From Candidatus Omnitrophota bacterium (lineage in GTDB: Bacteria; Omnitrophota; Gorgyraeia; Aquiviventales; Aquiviventaceae), in contig JACQRB010000063.1 in NCBI GenBank assembly GCA_016206685.1, positions 1-15,364 of the forward strand: 15,364 nt of DNA. Direction: 5' to 3'. Under the pieces are notes generated by a model, which did not search any database, was not told the origin of the DNA, and saw only the letters and a list, made by a program, of their open reading frames with translations. This document shows, piece after piece, positions 6,635-13,057 of this stretch. A program made the translations under genes and the position numbers. Each line of letters starts with the position of its first letter. Positions within the stretch are counted from its first letter, which is position 1.

Positions 6635-7524
6635 GCCTTTGCCAGACGCAGATCATCCAGACCAGGCTGGAAGAGCGGGTCCCCGGGCGCCGATTCGTCC
6701 TGAAGACGATCAAGGCCGCCGCCGACCGGCAGCCGGACGTGCCGCTGGTGGCGATGAGCGGGGAAGGGATCTTTGTCAAAGAGCTGGAGACCGCGCTCCT
6801 GAAGGGCGAGATTGATCTGGCCGTCCACAGCATGAAGGACCTGCCGCTTGAGTTGCCGAAAGGACTGTGTGTGGCGGCGGTGACCGAGCGCCAGGACGCG
6901 CGCGACGCCCTGGCGAGCCGCTCCGGGCAGTCGTTCGCAGAGTTGCCGGCCGGTTCGCGCGTCGGGACCTCGAGCCTGCGGCGGAGGAGCCAGCTGCTCT
7001 TCGCGCGCCGGGATCTGGAGATGATGGACATCCGCGGCAACGTGGACACGCGCCTGCGCAAGCTCGATGAGGGACGCTATGACGCGGTGGTGCTGGCCGC
7101 CTGCGGGTTGATCCGCTTGGGGCTGGAGGGGCGCATCACGGAGTACCTTCCGTTTGAGCAGATGCTGCCGGAGCCGGGGCAGGGGGCGCTGGGGATCGAG
7201 GCGCGCAGGGACGATGACGACACCCTCAAAATGCTGCAATCGTTGGATGACCCGACGTCGAGGGCCTGCGTGGAAACTGAGCGCGCGTTTCTGAACGCCC
7301 TCGGCGGCGGATGCCGCGTGCCGATCGCCGCGTACGCGCAGGTGTCGGGAGGAACGCTGCAGTTGGACGGCGCGGTCTTGTCTCCGGACGGCTCCCGCCG
7401 CTTGCATGACCACGCTGATGGGTCGGCGGATTCACCAGTTCAGTTAGGAGAAATCCTCGCGCGTCGGCTTATTGACCAGGGTGCCGAAGAATTACTCAAG
7501 ACGATCGGTTTAACGCGCCCGTAG
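6592..7524 (+). CDS. hemC: Porphobilinogen deaminase (hydroxymethylbilane synthase)
   Basis: HemC joins four porphobilinogen molecules into hydroxymethylbilane. The 310-residue product has the opening I-I-G-T-R-G-S (usual form I-G-T-R-G-S), the catalytic Asp D83 in H-S-M-K-D-L-P, V-G-T-S-S-L-R-R-x-x-Q near 124-134, R-G-N-V-D-T-R near 148-154, and C241 in G-G-G-C-R-V-P, which carries the dipyrromethane cofactor (E. coli C242 and D84). Length matches the family. GTG 6592 is chosen on the ribosome binding site and the family start. The 5' end overlaps hemA by 43 nt. The 3' end runs into the tRNA-Arg gene: the stop codon TAG is nucleotides 8-10 of that tRNA. Identity is certain. Confidence 0.97.
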   Translation: MRAACIIGTRGSSLSLCQTQIIQTRLEERVPGRRFVLKTIKAAADRQPDVPLVAMSGEGIFVKELETALLKGEIDLAVHSMKDLPLELPKGLCVAAVTERQDARDALASRSGQSFAELPAGSRVGTSSLRRRSQLLFARRDLEMMDIRGNVDTRLRKLDEGRYDAVVLAACGLIRLGLEGRITEYLPFEQMLPEPGQGALGIEARRDDDDTLKMLQSLDDPTSRACVETERAFLNALGGGCRVPIAAYAQVSGGTLQLDGAVLSPDGSRRLHDHADGSADSPVQLGEILARRLIDQGAEELLKTIGLTRP

Positions 7525-7591
7525 CTCAATTGGACAGAGCGTCGGCCTCCGGAGCCGAAGGTTATGGGTTCGATCCCCGTCGGGCGCGCCA
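7515..7591 (+). tRNA. tRNA-Arg (anticodon CCG)
   Basis: A complete 77-nt cloverleaf with encoded CCA. The acceptor stem pairs 7515-7521 with 7581-7587 (seven pairs). The D stem GCTC/GAGC is 7524-7527 with 7537-7540. The anticodon stem TCGGC/GCCGA flanks a seven-base loop with CCG at 7549-7551. The variable loop is five bases. The T stem ATGGG/CCCGT encloses TTCGATC. The discriminator is G7588, then CCA 7589-7591. It reads the CGG arginine codon. It is embedded in the operon with no gap: the last 10 nt of hemC lie within it. It would have to be cut out of the long mRNA or made from an internal promoter; no promoter was recognised. Confidence 0.96.
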
Positions 7592-7599
7592 TTTCAAAT

Positions 7600-7705
7600 G
7601 TGGAATGCAGAGTTCGGAGTGGGGAATGAGACAAGAAACTAAACCAACAATGAAACGTGGTATTCGGACGATTCCGCATTCCGCATTCCGCATTCCGCAT
7701 TCGAG
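7600..7705. repeat. Heptamer-armed hairpin element at the 5' end of cobA-hemD
   Basis: The left arm (7600-7627) is four degenerate 7-bp units: GTGGAAT, GCAGAGT, TCGGAGT and GGGGAAT. The centre (about 7628-7657) is A-rich. The right arm ends in four perfect tandem copies of ATTCCGC (7671-7698) plus a partial one. ATTCCGC is the reverse complement of GCGGAAT, the consensus of the left arm, so the arms can fold back on each other. The element begins 8 nt after the tRNA and is read through by the cobA-hemD frame. It shares its layout, but not its repeat word, with the element inside hemB. Confidence 0.8.
7616..7619 (+). promoter_or_regulatory. Candidate ribosome binding site of cobA-hemD
   Basis: GGAG lies 6 nt before ATG 7626, inside the left arm of the repeat element. 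It is the best spaced site before any in-frame ATG (7605, 7626, 7650), so the repeat element may supply the translation start. Confidence 0.45.
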
Positions 7706-9353
7706 CAAAGGTATTGTCTATCTCGTCGGTGCGGGGCCGGGGGATCCGAAGCTGATCACCGTCAAGGGGCTTGAGGTGCTCAGGCAGGCGGACGTCGTGG
7801 TCTATGATCACCTGGTTGCCGAGCGCTTGCTCGACCACGCGCCTGCGGCCGCCAAGCGCGTCTACGTCGGCAAGGAAAAAGGCCGCCACGCCAAACCCCA
7901 GGACGCCATCAACCGCCTGCTGATTCGTCTGGCCAAATCCGGCAAGACCGTCGTGCGGCTTAAAGGCGGCGATCCGGTGCTGTTCGGGCGAGGCGGGGAG
8001 GAGGCGCTGGAGCTCTCGCGCGCCGGCGTCAGGTATGAGCTGGTGCCGGGCGTCACGAGCGCGCTCGCGGTGCCCGCCTATGCGGGCATTCCCGTCACGC
8101 ATCGCCGGCTGTCCTCCTCCGTAGCGATCATCACCGGGCACGAAGACCCGGCGAAACCCGGGCACGCGATCCGTTGGGACCGGCTTGCCACGGCGACCGA
8201 TACGCTGGTGTGCGTGATGGGCGTGGGCACGCTGCCGGCGATCGCCGGACAGTTGATCCGGCACGGCCGTTCCCGCGCCACCCCCTGCGCGGTGATTGAA
8301 TGGGGCACGCTGCCCCGGCAGCGCACGGTGACCGGGACGCTGGCGACGATCGTCTCGCGGTGCCGGCAGGCGGACCTCAAGCCGCCGGCGGTTCTGGTCG
8401 TCGGCGAAGTGGTCCGCCTCCGTCGCTGGCTGAACTGGTTTGAGCGCAAGCCTTTGTTCGGCAAGCGCATCGTCGTCACGCGGCCCACCGACCGCTCCGA
8501 GCAGTTGGCGGACCTGCTGGAAGCCCTGGGGGCTGAGGCCATCCAACTTCCCGCTATCGAATTGGCGCCCGTGCAGGCGAATGGGGCGTTCCACCGGGCC
8601 ATGCGCGCTCTCGACGAATTTGCGTGGGTGTTTTTCACCAGCCCCGAGGGCATCCAGTGGTTCCGGCGGCTGCTGGCTTCCGAGCGCAGGGATTTGCGCA
8701 TCCTGCGCGGGCGGCGCATCGGCGCGATCGGTCCCAAGACGGCGGCGTCCATCGAGCAGCTTGGCATCCACGTGGATTTCGTCCCCAAGACGTTCAGCCA
8801 GGACGGCATGCTCGAAGGGCTGGCCCCCCGGCGGCTCCTCGGCCAGCGGGCGCTGATCCTGAGCGCCAAGGGCAGCCGTGATGTCCTGGAGCAGGGCTTG
8901 AAGCGCTGCGGGATGGACGTGGTGAAGGTGCCGATCTATCAGACCGCCGTGCCGGCGGCGTTGGCGCGGCGGGTGCGCGAGGTGTTTGCGCGGCCTGTGG
9001 ATCTGGTGACCGTCACCTCGTCCAGTTGCGTGGACCACCTGGTGGAGGCGCTGCGCGCCGGCGGGCTCCATCGGCGCCTCCGGCGGATCCGGTTTGCGTC
9101 CATCGGGCCGGTCACCTCGGCCACCGTGCGGGAGCACGGCGCCCGAGTGGCGATCGAAGCCAAGCGCTCCACCATCGAGGCCTTGGTGGATGCCATTGTG
9201 TCGGCAAGACTCCCAGCGTCGAGGAGCCAGGGGGCAGCGGGTCCTGCCGCTGCGCCATCCCATCGTCCTCGCTCCGCCAAAGTTCTTTGGCGGATCGTCG
9301 GCTTCGCCCCGACAAAGTCGGGGCTGGCTCCGCGTCACCCGCTGCCCAACTGA
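7626..9353 (+). CDS. cobA-hemD: Fused uroporphyrinogen-III C-methyltransferase / uroporphyrinogen-III synthase
   Basis: A two-domain protein of about 575 residues. The N-terminal SUMT domain (about 28-275) opens V-Y-L-V-G-A-G-P-G-D-P, has V-R-L-K-G-G-D-P-V-L-F-G-R-G-G-E-E and V-P-G-V-T-S-A, and methylates uroporphyrinogen III twice to precorrin-2. The C-terminal HemD domain (about 280-525) has G-K-R-I-V-V-T-R-P, the F-F-T-S-P-E-G block, a K-V-P-I-Y segment, V-T-V-T-S-S-S and a terminal S-T-I-E-A-L-V-D-A, and closes hydroxymethylbilane to uroporphyrinogen III. One chain thus serves both the heme trunk and the siroheme branch, matching sirC upstream. Both ends are repeat-derived: the first 27 residues come from the heptamer element and the last 50 from the palindromic repeat at 9221-9347. 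The start is uncertain; ATG 7626 has the best ribosome binding site and ATG 7650 is the alternative. hemB starts 11 nt after its stop. Confidence 0.93.
   Translation: MRQETKPTMKRGIRTIPHSAFRIPHSSKGIVYLVGAGPGDPKLITVKGLEVLRQADVVVYDHLVAERLLDHAPAAAKRVYVGKEKGRHAKPQDAINRLLIRLAKSGKTVVRLKGGDPVLFGRGGEEALELSRAGVRYELVPGVTSALAVPAYAGIPVTHRRLSSSVAIITGHEDPAKPGHAIRWDRLATATDTLVCVMGVGTLPAIAGQLIRHGRSRATPCAVIEWGTLPRQRTVTGTLATIVSRCRQADLKPPAVLVVGEVVRLRRWLNWFERKPLFGKRIVVTRPTDRSEQLADLLEALGAEAIQLPAIELAPVQANGAFHRAMRALDEFAWVFFTSPEGIQWFRRLLASERRDLRILRGRRIGAIGPKTAASIEQLGIHVDFVPKTFSQDGMLEGLAPRRLLGQRALILSAKGSRDVLEQGLKRCGMDVVKVPIYQTAVPAALARRVREVFARPVDLVTVTSSSCVDHLVEALRAGGLHRRLRRIRFASIGPVTSATVREHGARVAIEAKRSTIEALVDAIVSARLPASRSQGAAGPAAAPSHRPRSAKVLWRIVGFAPTKSGLAPRHPLPN
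9221..9347. repeat. Palindrome-rich repeat region at the 3' end of cobA-hemD
   Basis: The region contains GGGCAGCGGGT (9232-9242) matched by its exact complement ACCCGCTGCCC (9337-9347), and GGAGCCAG (9223-9230) matched by CTGGCTCC (9324-9331). Between them are two perfect hairpins, CCGCCAAAG/CTTTGGCGG (9274-9293) and GCCCCGAC/GTCGGGGC (9306-9324). Its first part, 9233-9253, repeats in the opposite orientation the palindrome at 5084-5106 with one mismatch in 21 nt. It encodes the last 45 or so residues of cobA-hemD. No T-run follows any stem. Confidence 0.8.
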
Positions 9354-9354
9354 C

Positions 9355-9359
9355 GGAGG
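9355..9359 (+). promoter_or_regulatory. Ribosome binding site fixing the hemB start
   Basis: GGAGG lies 5 nt before GTG 9365 and just after the cobA-hemD stop codon. It selects GTG 9365, the position where family similarity begins (R-P-R-R-L-R), over upstream in-frame codons. Confidence 0.75.
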
Positions 9360-9364
9360 ACTTC

Positions 9365-10435
9365 GTGGGCTACCCTGTCCATCGTCCGCGCCGGCTTCGA
9401 GCGCGTGAGCCGCTGCGCCGGCTGATCCGCGAGACGCGCCTGGCGGCGGACCAGCTCGTCATGCCGCTGTTCGTGCGCGCGGGCAAGAACATCCGGTTGC
9501 CCATCCCGTCCATGCCCGGGCAATTCCAGCTCTCGAGCGACCAGGTGGTCAGGGAATGCCAGGAGCTGCAGGCGCACCGGATTCCCGCGGTGCTGCTGTT
9601 CGGCATCTCGCCGCAGCAGAAGGACGAGAAAGCGACCCAGGCGTATGCCAAGGACGGTATCGTCCAGCACGCGGTGCAGGCCATCAAAGCGCAGGTGCCT
9701 GAGTTGCTGGTGATCACGGATGTGTGCCTGTGCCCCTTTACGAGCCATGGGCATTGCGGCGTCGTAAGGTTTGCTCAGGGTTCCGGGCTCAGGGTTCGGG
9801 GGAAACAGAAAACACACCAAAAGCCCAGAGCCCAGAGCCCAGAGCCCAGGACCGAGCGTGATTTTTCTATCGATAATGACGCGACGCTGGAGCTGCTCGC
9901 CAAGACCGCCGTGTCCCACGCGCAGGCCGGCGCGGACATGGTCGCCCCGTCAGATATGATGGACGGACGGGTCGGGGCGATCCGCCGCGCGCTGGACGAG
10001 ACGGGCTTTTCGCATCTGCCGATCATGTCGTACGCCGCCAAGTACGCCTCCAGCCTCTACGGGCCGTTCCGGGAGGCGGTCGGCTCAGGGCCGGCGTTCG
10101 GCGACCGCAAGTCGTATCAGATGGACGTGGCCAACATCGAGGAGGCGCTCCGGGAGGTCGCGCTGGACCTGGAGGAAGGCGCGGACATCGTGATGGTCAA
10201 GCCGGCGCTGGCGTATCTGGACGTGATCCTGCGCATCAAGCAGCGATTCGGCTGCCCGGTGGCGGCCTTCAACGTCAGCGGGGAATACGCGATGGTCAAG
10301 GCCGCTGCCGCCCGCGGCTGGCTGCTCGAGCGTCCGACCTGGCTTGAGTGCTTGATCGCGATGCGGCGCGCGGGAGCCGATTTCATCATCACGTATTGGG
10401 CCAAGGAAGCCTCCAAACTGCTGCAGGAAAAATGA
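9365..10435 (+). CDS. hemB: Delta-aminolevulinic acid dehydratase with an in-frame repeat insertion
   Basis: HemB condenses two 5-aminolevulinate molecules to porphobilinogen. The zinc-type cysteine cluster D-V-C-L-C-x-x-x-S-H-G-H-C-G is at 120-132 (C121, C123, C131). The two active-site lysines are K226 (S-Y-A-A-K-Y-A-S) and K279 (V-M-V-K-P). M-V-A-P-S-D-M-M-D-G-R-V is at 192-203. The length is 356 residues against about 324 in the family. The excess sits at about 135-168, directly after the last metal-binding cysteine, where homologues have some 5-6 residues before D-N-D-A-T-L. That stretch (R-F-A-Q-G ... R-D-F-S-I) is encoded by the heptamer-armed hairpin element at 9778-9850 and is basic, Gln/Pro-rich and probably disordered. 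The frame is intact, so the enzyme may tolerate it. The stop overlaps hemL by 4 nt. Confidence 0.95.
   Translation: MGYPVHRPRRLRAREPLRRLIRETRLAADQLVMPLFVRAGKNIRLPIPSMPGQFQLSSDQVVRECQELQAHRIPAVLLFGISPQQKDEKATQAYAKDGIVQHAVQAIKAQVPELLVITDVCLCPFTSHGHCGVVRFAQGSGLRVRGKQKTHQKPRAQSPEPRTERDFSIDNDATLELLAKTAVSHAQAGADMVAPSDMMDGRVGAIRRALDETGFSHLPIMSYAAKYASSLYGPFREAVGSGPAFGDRKSYQMDVANIEEALREVALDLEEGADIVMVKPALAYLDVILRIKQRFGCPVAAFNVSGEYAMVKAAAARGWLLERPTWLECLIAMRRAGADFIITYWAKEASKLLQEK
9778..9850. repeat. Heptamer-armed hairpin element inside hemB
   Basis: The left arm has 7-bp units GGGTTCC, GGGCTCA and GGGTTCG (9778-9798) and a run of G. The centre (9803-9822) is A-rich. The right arm is GCCCAGA three times and GCCCAGG once (9823-9850). 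The reverse complement of the right arm reads as GGGCTCT units, the same kind of word as the left arm, so the element can form an imperfect hairpin. The added coding length compared with typical HemB is about 84 nt, a multiple of both 3 and 7. Confidence 0.82.
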
Positions 10436-11694
10436 CGCAGGTGATTGTGGATCGTGGATCGTGGATCGAGGAAGCGCAACGCTATCTCGTCGGAGGCGTC
10501 AACAGCCCGGTGCGGGCGTTCCGGGCGGTTGGGCGGGAGGCGATCGTCGTGACGAAAGGGCAGGGGGCGCTGATCAGCGACGCCTCCCGGCGCACGTGGA
10601 TTGACTGCATCATGGGCTGGGGGGCGTTGATCCTGGGGCATGCCCACCCCGGCGTCCTGCGCGCGGTCCGACGGCAAACGGCCGGCGGCGTGCTTTTCGG
10701 ATTGACGAATCAGGCTGAAGCGGCGTTGGCCAAAGCGATCAGCGAAGCCATGCCCTCAATTGAGCAGGTGCGGTTCACCCCCTCGGGGACCGAAGCCTGC
10801 ATGACGGCGGTCCGTCTGGCTCGCGCCTGCACCGGCCGCTCCAAGGTCCTGACGTTCGAAGGCTGCTACCACGGGCACAGCGACGGGCTCCTGGTCAAGC
10901 GCAGCGAGGGCGTGCCGGAGGCGATTGCGCAGGAGACGATCGTGATTCCGTACAACGACCTCGACGCGCTCGAGGAGGCATTCCGGCGGTTTGGGGAGCA
11001 GCTTGCGTGCGTGCTGCTGGAGCCGGTGGCGGCGAACATGGGGGTGGTGGTGCCCGAGGCGGAGTTCCTGCGGCGCCTGCGGGAGCTGACCCGGCGCCAC
11101 GGCGTCCTGCTGATGTTCGATGAGGTGGTGACGGGATTCCGCGTCGCGTATGGCGGGGCGCAGACGCGCCTGGGCGTCACGCCGGATCTCACCGTGCTGG
11201 GCAAGATCATCGGGGGCGGGTTTCCGGTCGGCGCCATCGGCGGGCCGCGGCAGCTGATGCAACGCCTGGCGCCGGAAGGAACGGTGTATCACGCCGGGAC
11301 GTTTGCCGGCCATCCCGTGGCGATGGTCGCCGGTCTGACGACGCTGCAGCTCCTGCAGCGTCGTGCGCCCTACGAACGTCTGGAGGCGCTTGCCGCGCAA
11401 CTGGCCGACGGGATACGCGACGCCGCGCAGCGCGCGGGTGCGGCGGTCGAGGTGAATCATCTAGGCTCGATGCTCACGGTGTTCTTCGCCGACCAGCCTG
11501 TCAGGCGGTTCCAGGATGCGCAGCGCGCCGATCCCGCGCGCTTCGCCCGCTTTGCGAACGGGCTGGCCGACCACGGCGTGCTCATTCCGCCCTCCCAGTT
11601 TGAAGCGATGTTTCTCTCCACCGCCCATACGCGCGAGCACGTCGAGCGCATCGTGCAGGCGGCGTCCAAGGTTTTTGCGCAGGTGGGGGGATGA
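10432..11694 (+). CDS. hemL: Glutamate-1-semialdehyde 2,1-aminomutase
   Basis: This PLP enzyme isomerises glutamate-1-semialdehyde from HemA to 5-aminolevulinate, the substrate of HemB. The 420-residue product matches family length. V-G-G-V-N-S-P-V-R-A-F is at 20-30, T-P-S-G-T-E-A at 116-122, F-E-G-C-Y-H-G-H at 142-149, F-D-E-V-V-T-G-F-R at 229-237 with the PLP-ring aspartate D230, and L-G-K-I-I-G-G-G with the Schiff-base lysine K258. ATG 10432 overlaps the hemB stop by 4 nt and has AGGA just upstream. The first 15 or so residues are unusual (I-V-D-R-G-S-W-I-E) because three tandem GTGGATC heptamers encode part of them. rex follows with a 4-nt overlap. Confidence 0.96.
   Translation: MTQVIVDRGSWIEEAQRYLVGGVNSPVRAFRAVGREAIVVTKGQGALISDASRRTWIDCIMGWGALILGHAHPGVLRAVRRQTAGGVLFGLTNQAEAALAKAISEAMPSIEQVRFTPSGTEACMTAVRLARACTGRSKVLTFEGCYHGHSDGLLVKRSEGVPEAIAQETIVIPYNDLDALEEAFRRFGEQLACVLLEPVAANMGVVVPEAEFLRRLRELTRRHGVLLMFDEVVTGFRVAYGGAQTRLGVTPDLTVLGKIIGGGFPVGAIGGPRQLMQRLAPEGTVYHAGTFAGHPVAMVAGLTTLQLLQRRAPYERLEALAAQLADGIRDAAQRAGAAVEVNHLGSMLTVFFADQPVRRFQDAQRADPARFARFANGLADHGVLIPPSQFEAMFLSTAHTREHVERIVQAASKVFAQVGG
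10447..10467. repeat. Tandem GTGGATC heptamer, three copies
   Basis: Three perfect copies of GTGGATC lie at 10447-10453, 10454-10460 and 10461-10467, near the 5' end of hemL. Because 7 is not a multiple of 3, the copies are read in different frames. No complementary arm was found nearby. Confidence 0.8.
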
Positions 11695-12344
11695 AACAAC
11701 AGATTCCCGAAGCCTGCATCGAGCGGCTCTCGCTCTACGTGCGCGAGCTGGGACAATGGCAGCGGCGGGGCTGCGGGTTTGTGTCCTCACGGCGGCTGGC
11801 CGAACCGCTGGGCCTGACGGACGCGCAAGTGCGCCGGGATTTGAGCTATTTCGGCCAGTTCGGCACCAGCGGCCGCGGCTATGAAGTCCGCCGGTTGCTG
11901 AGCACGTTGAGCGATATTCTCGGCATCCAGGGACGCGTCTGGCGCGTGGCGTTGGCCGGGGTGGGCAACCTCGGCTCGGCGCTGCTGGCCTATCGCGGAT
12001 TCCAGAATCGGGGGTTCGTGTTCAAGGTGGTCGTGGATGCGGATTCCCAGAAAGTGGGCCGGGTCATCCAGGGCCTGACGATTGCGCCCAGCCGCCAGTT
12101 GGAGGAGCTGGTGCGGCGTCATCGCATCCACATCGGCATCATCACCGTCCCATCGGAGGCGGCTCAAGCCGTCTGCGACCAATTCATCCGGGGCGGGGTC
12201 AAGGCGATCGTGAATTTTGCGCCCGCGCGGCTGGAGGCGCCCTCAGGGGTGCGGTTGCGCAACGTCGATCTGGCGCTTGAGTTGGAAGCCCTGGCCTTTT
12301 ATCTGGGTCGCGGCAAAGCCTTGACGGACGGCTTGCAAAAATGA
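11691..12344 (+). CDS. rex: Redox-sensing transcriptional repressor Rex
   Basis: Rex binds DNA when NAD+ is high and is released by NADH, controlling respiratory and fermentative genes. The 217-residue product has an N-terminal winged-helix domain (about 8-75) with S-S-R-R-L-A-E-P-L-G, V-R-R-D-L-S-Y-F-G-Q-F-G and G-R-G-Y-E-V, all typical of Rex. A Rossmann domain follows with A-G-V-G-N-L-G-S-A-L at about 89-98 and V-V-D-A-D at about 114-118, and later N-F-A-P. Length and motifs match Rex. It overlaps hemL and ubiE/menG by 4 nt each, so it is cotranscribed with heme and quinone genes, which are plausible targets. I found no TTGTGA-type palindrome in the window to serve as its operator. Confidence 0.95.
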   Translation: MKQQIPEACIERLSLYVRELGQWQRRGCGFVSSRRLAEPLGLTDAQVRRDLSYFGQFGTSGRGYEVRRLLSTLSDILGIQGRVWRVALAGVGNLGSALLAYRGFQNRGFVFKVVVDADSQKVGRVIQGLTIAPSRQLEELVRRHRIHIGIITVPSEAAQAVCDQFIRGGVKAIVNFAPARLEAPSGVRLRNVDLALELEALAFYLGRGKALTDGLQK

Positions 12345-13057
12345 GTCACACCGAGATGGAGTCCAAGCGCGCATTTGTGCAGCGGCTCTTCACCACGATC
12401 GCCCCACGCTACGACTGGTTCAACCGGTTGGGCAGCCTGGGACTGGACCAGCGCTGGCGCCGCCGGGCCGTGGGCGAGAGCGGCCTGAGCGGCGGGATGC
12501 AGGTCTTGGACGTCTGCACCGGCACCGGGGACCTGGCGGTGCTCTGCGCGCGCCGGCTCCGGGGACGGGGAGCGGTCGTCGGAGTGGATTTTAATGAGAC
12601 CATGCTGCGGGGCGCTACGCACAAGCAACGGCCTGGCGAGCCGGCCATCGGCTGGCTGCGCGGCGATGCGCAAGCCTTGCCATTCGGCCAGGAACGGTTT
12701 GACCGGGTCGTGATCGGATTTTCGACGAGAAACTTGAGCGACCTCACCCAGGGGCTGGGCGAGATGGTTCGGGTGTTGAAGCCGCGCGGGCGACTGATGA
12801 TTCTGGAGACCGGCCGCCCGTCCAATCGCCTGGTCCGGATGGGGTATCTGGCGTTCCTGGGGACGGTGGCGCGCGTCATCGGGTTCGCGCTTACCGGGCG
12901 GGTCTGGCCGTTTACGTACCTGGCACGGTCGGTGAAGGGCTTTCTCTCGCCGGAGGAGATGGTGGCGTTGCTGAACGCCTGCGGGACGCAGGCCCGGTAT
13001 GTGCCGTTGTCCTGGGGGCTGGCGAGCCTGTACGTGGCCGACAAAATTTCCGCATGA
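12341..13057 (+). CDS. ubiE/menG: Demethylmenaquinone/ubiquinone methyltransferase
   Basis: A 238-residue SAM-dependent methyltransferase that adds the ring methyl group in the last step of menaquinone synthesis (or the C-methylation of ubiquinone). The UbiE/MenG marks are present: I-A-P-R-Y-D-W-F-N-R-L-G-S-L-G with D-Q-R-W-R at about 21-41, the SAM loop L-D-V-C-T-G-T-G-D-L-A at about 53-63, and G-F-S-T-R-N-L at about 125-131 in place of the usual G-L-R-N. Y-L-A-R-S-V-K-G-F-L follows near 190. The neighbouring long-chain prenyl synthase and the Rieske/cytochrome b genes support a quinone role. Menaquinone is more likely, since no ubiquinone gene is seen, but the window does not decide it. It overlaps both neighbours by 4 nt. 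Confidence 0.9.
   Translation: MSHTEMESKRAFVQRLFTTIAPRYDWFNRLGSLGLDQRWRRRAVGESGLSGGMQVLDVCTGTGDLAVLCARRLRGRGAVVGVDFNETMLRGATHKQRPGEPAIGWLRGDAQALPFGQERFDRVVIGFSTRNLSDLTQGLGEMVRVLKPRGRLMILETGRPSNRLVRMGYLAFLGTVARVIGFALTGRVWPFTYLARSVKGFLSPEEMVALLNACGTQARYVPLSWGLASLYVADKISA

Noticed and set aside
7515..7591. The tRNA as an attachment site of an integrated element
   Set aside because: No integrase and no second copy of the tRNA 3' end were seen, and gene order on both sides is a coherent hem operon.
9274..9324. Rho-independent terminator after cobA-hemD
   Set aside because: Two strong hairpins exist but no T-run follows either, they lie inside the reading frame, and hemB follows at once.
7440..9338. 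A 632-codon open frame on the minus strand opposite cobA-hemD
   Set aside because: The + strand carries clear SUMT and HemD motifs, and the minus frame reads through the tRNA and repeats with no family signal.
9823..9850. CRISPR-like array from the regular GCCCAGA units, and likewise ATTCCGC at 7671-7698
   Set aside because: The units are 7 bp with no spacers and there are no cas genes; they are tandem microsatellite-type repeats.
11600..11700. A Rex operator near rex for autoregulation
   Set aside because: No TTGTGA/TCACAA palindrome was found; the region is coding sequence of hemL.
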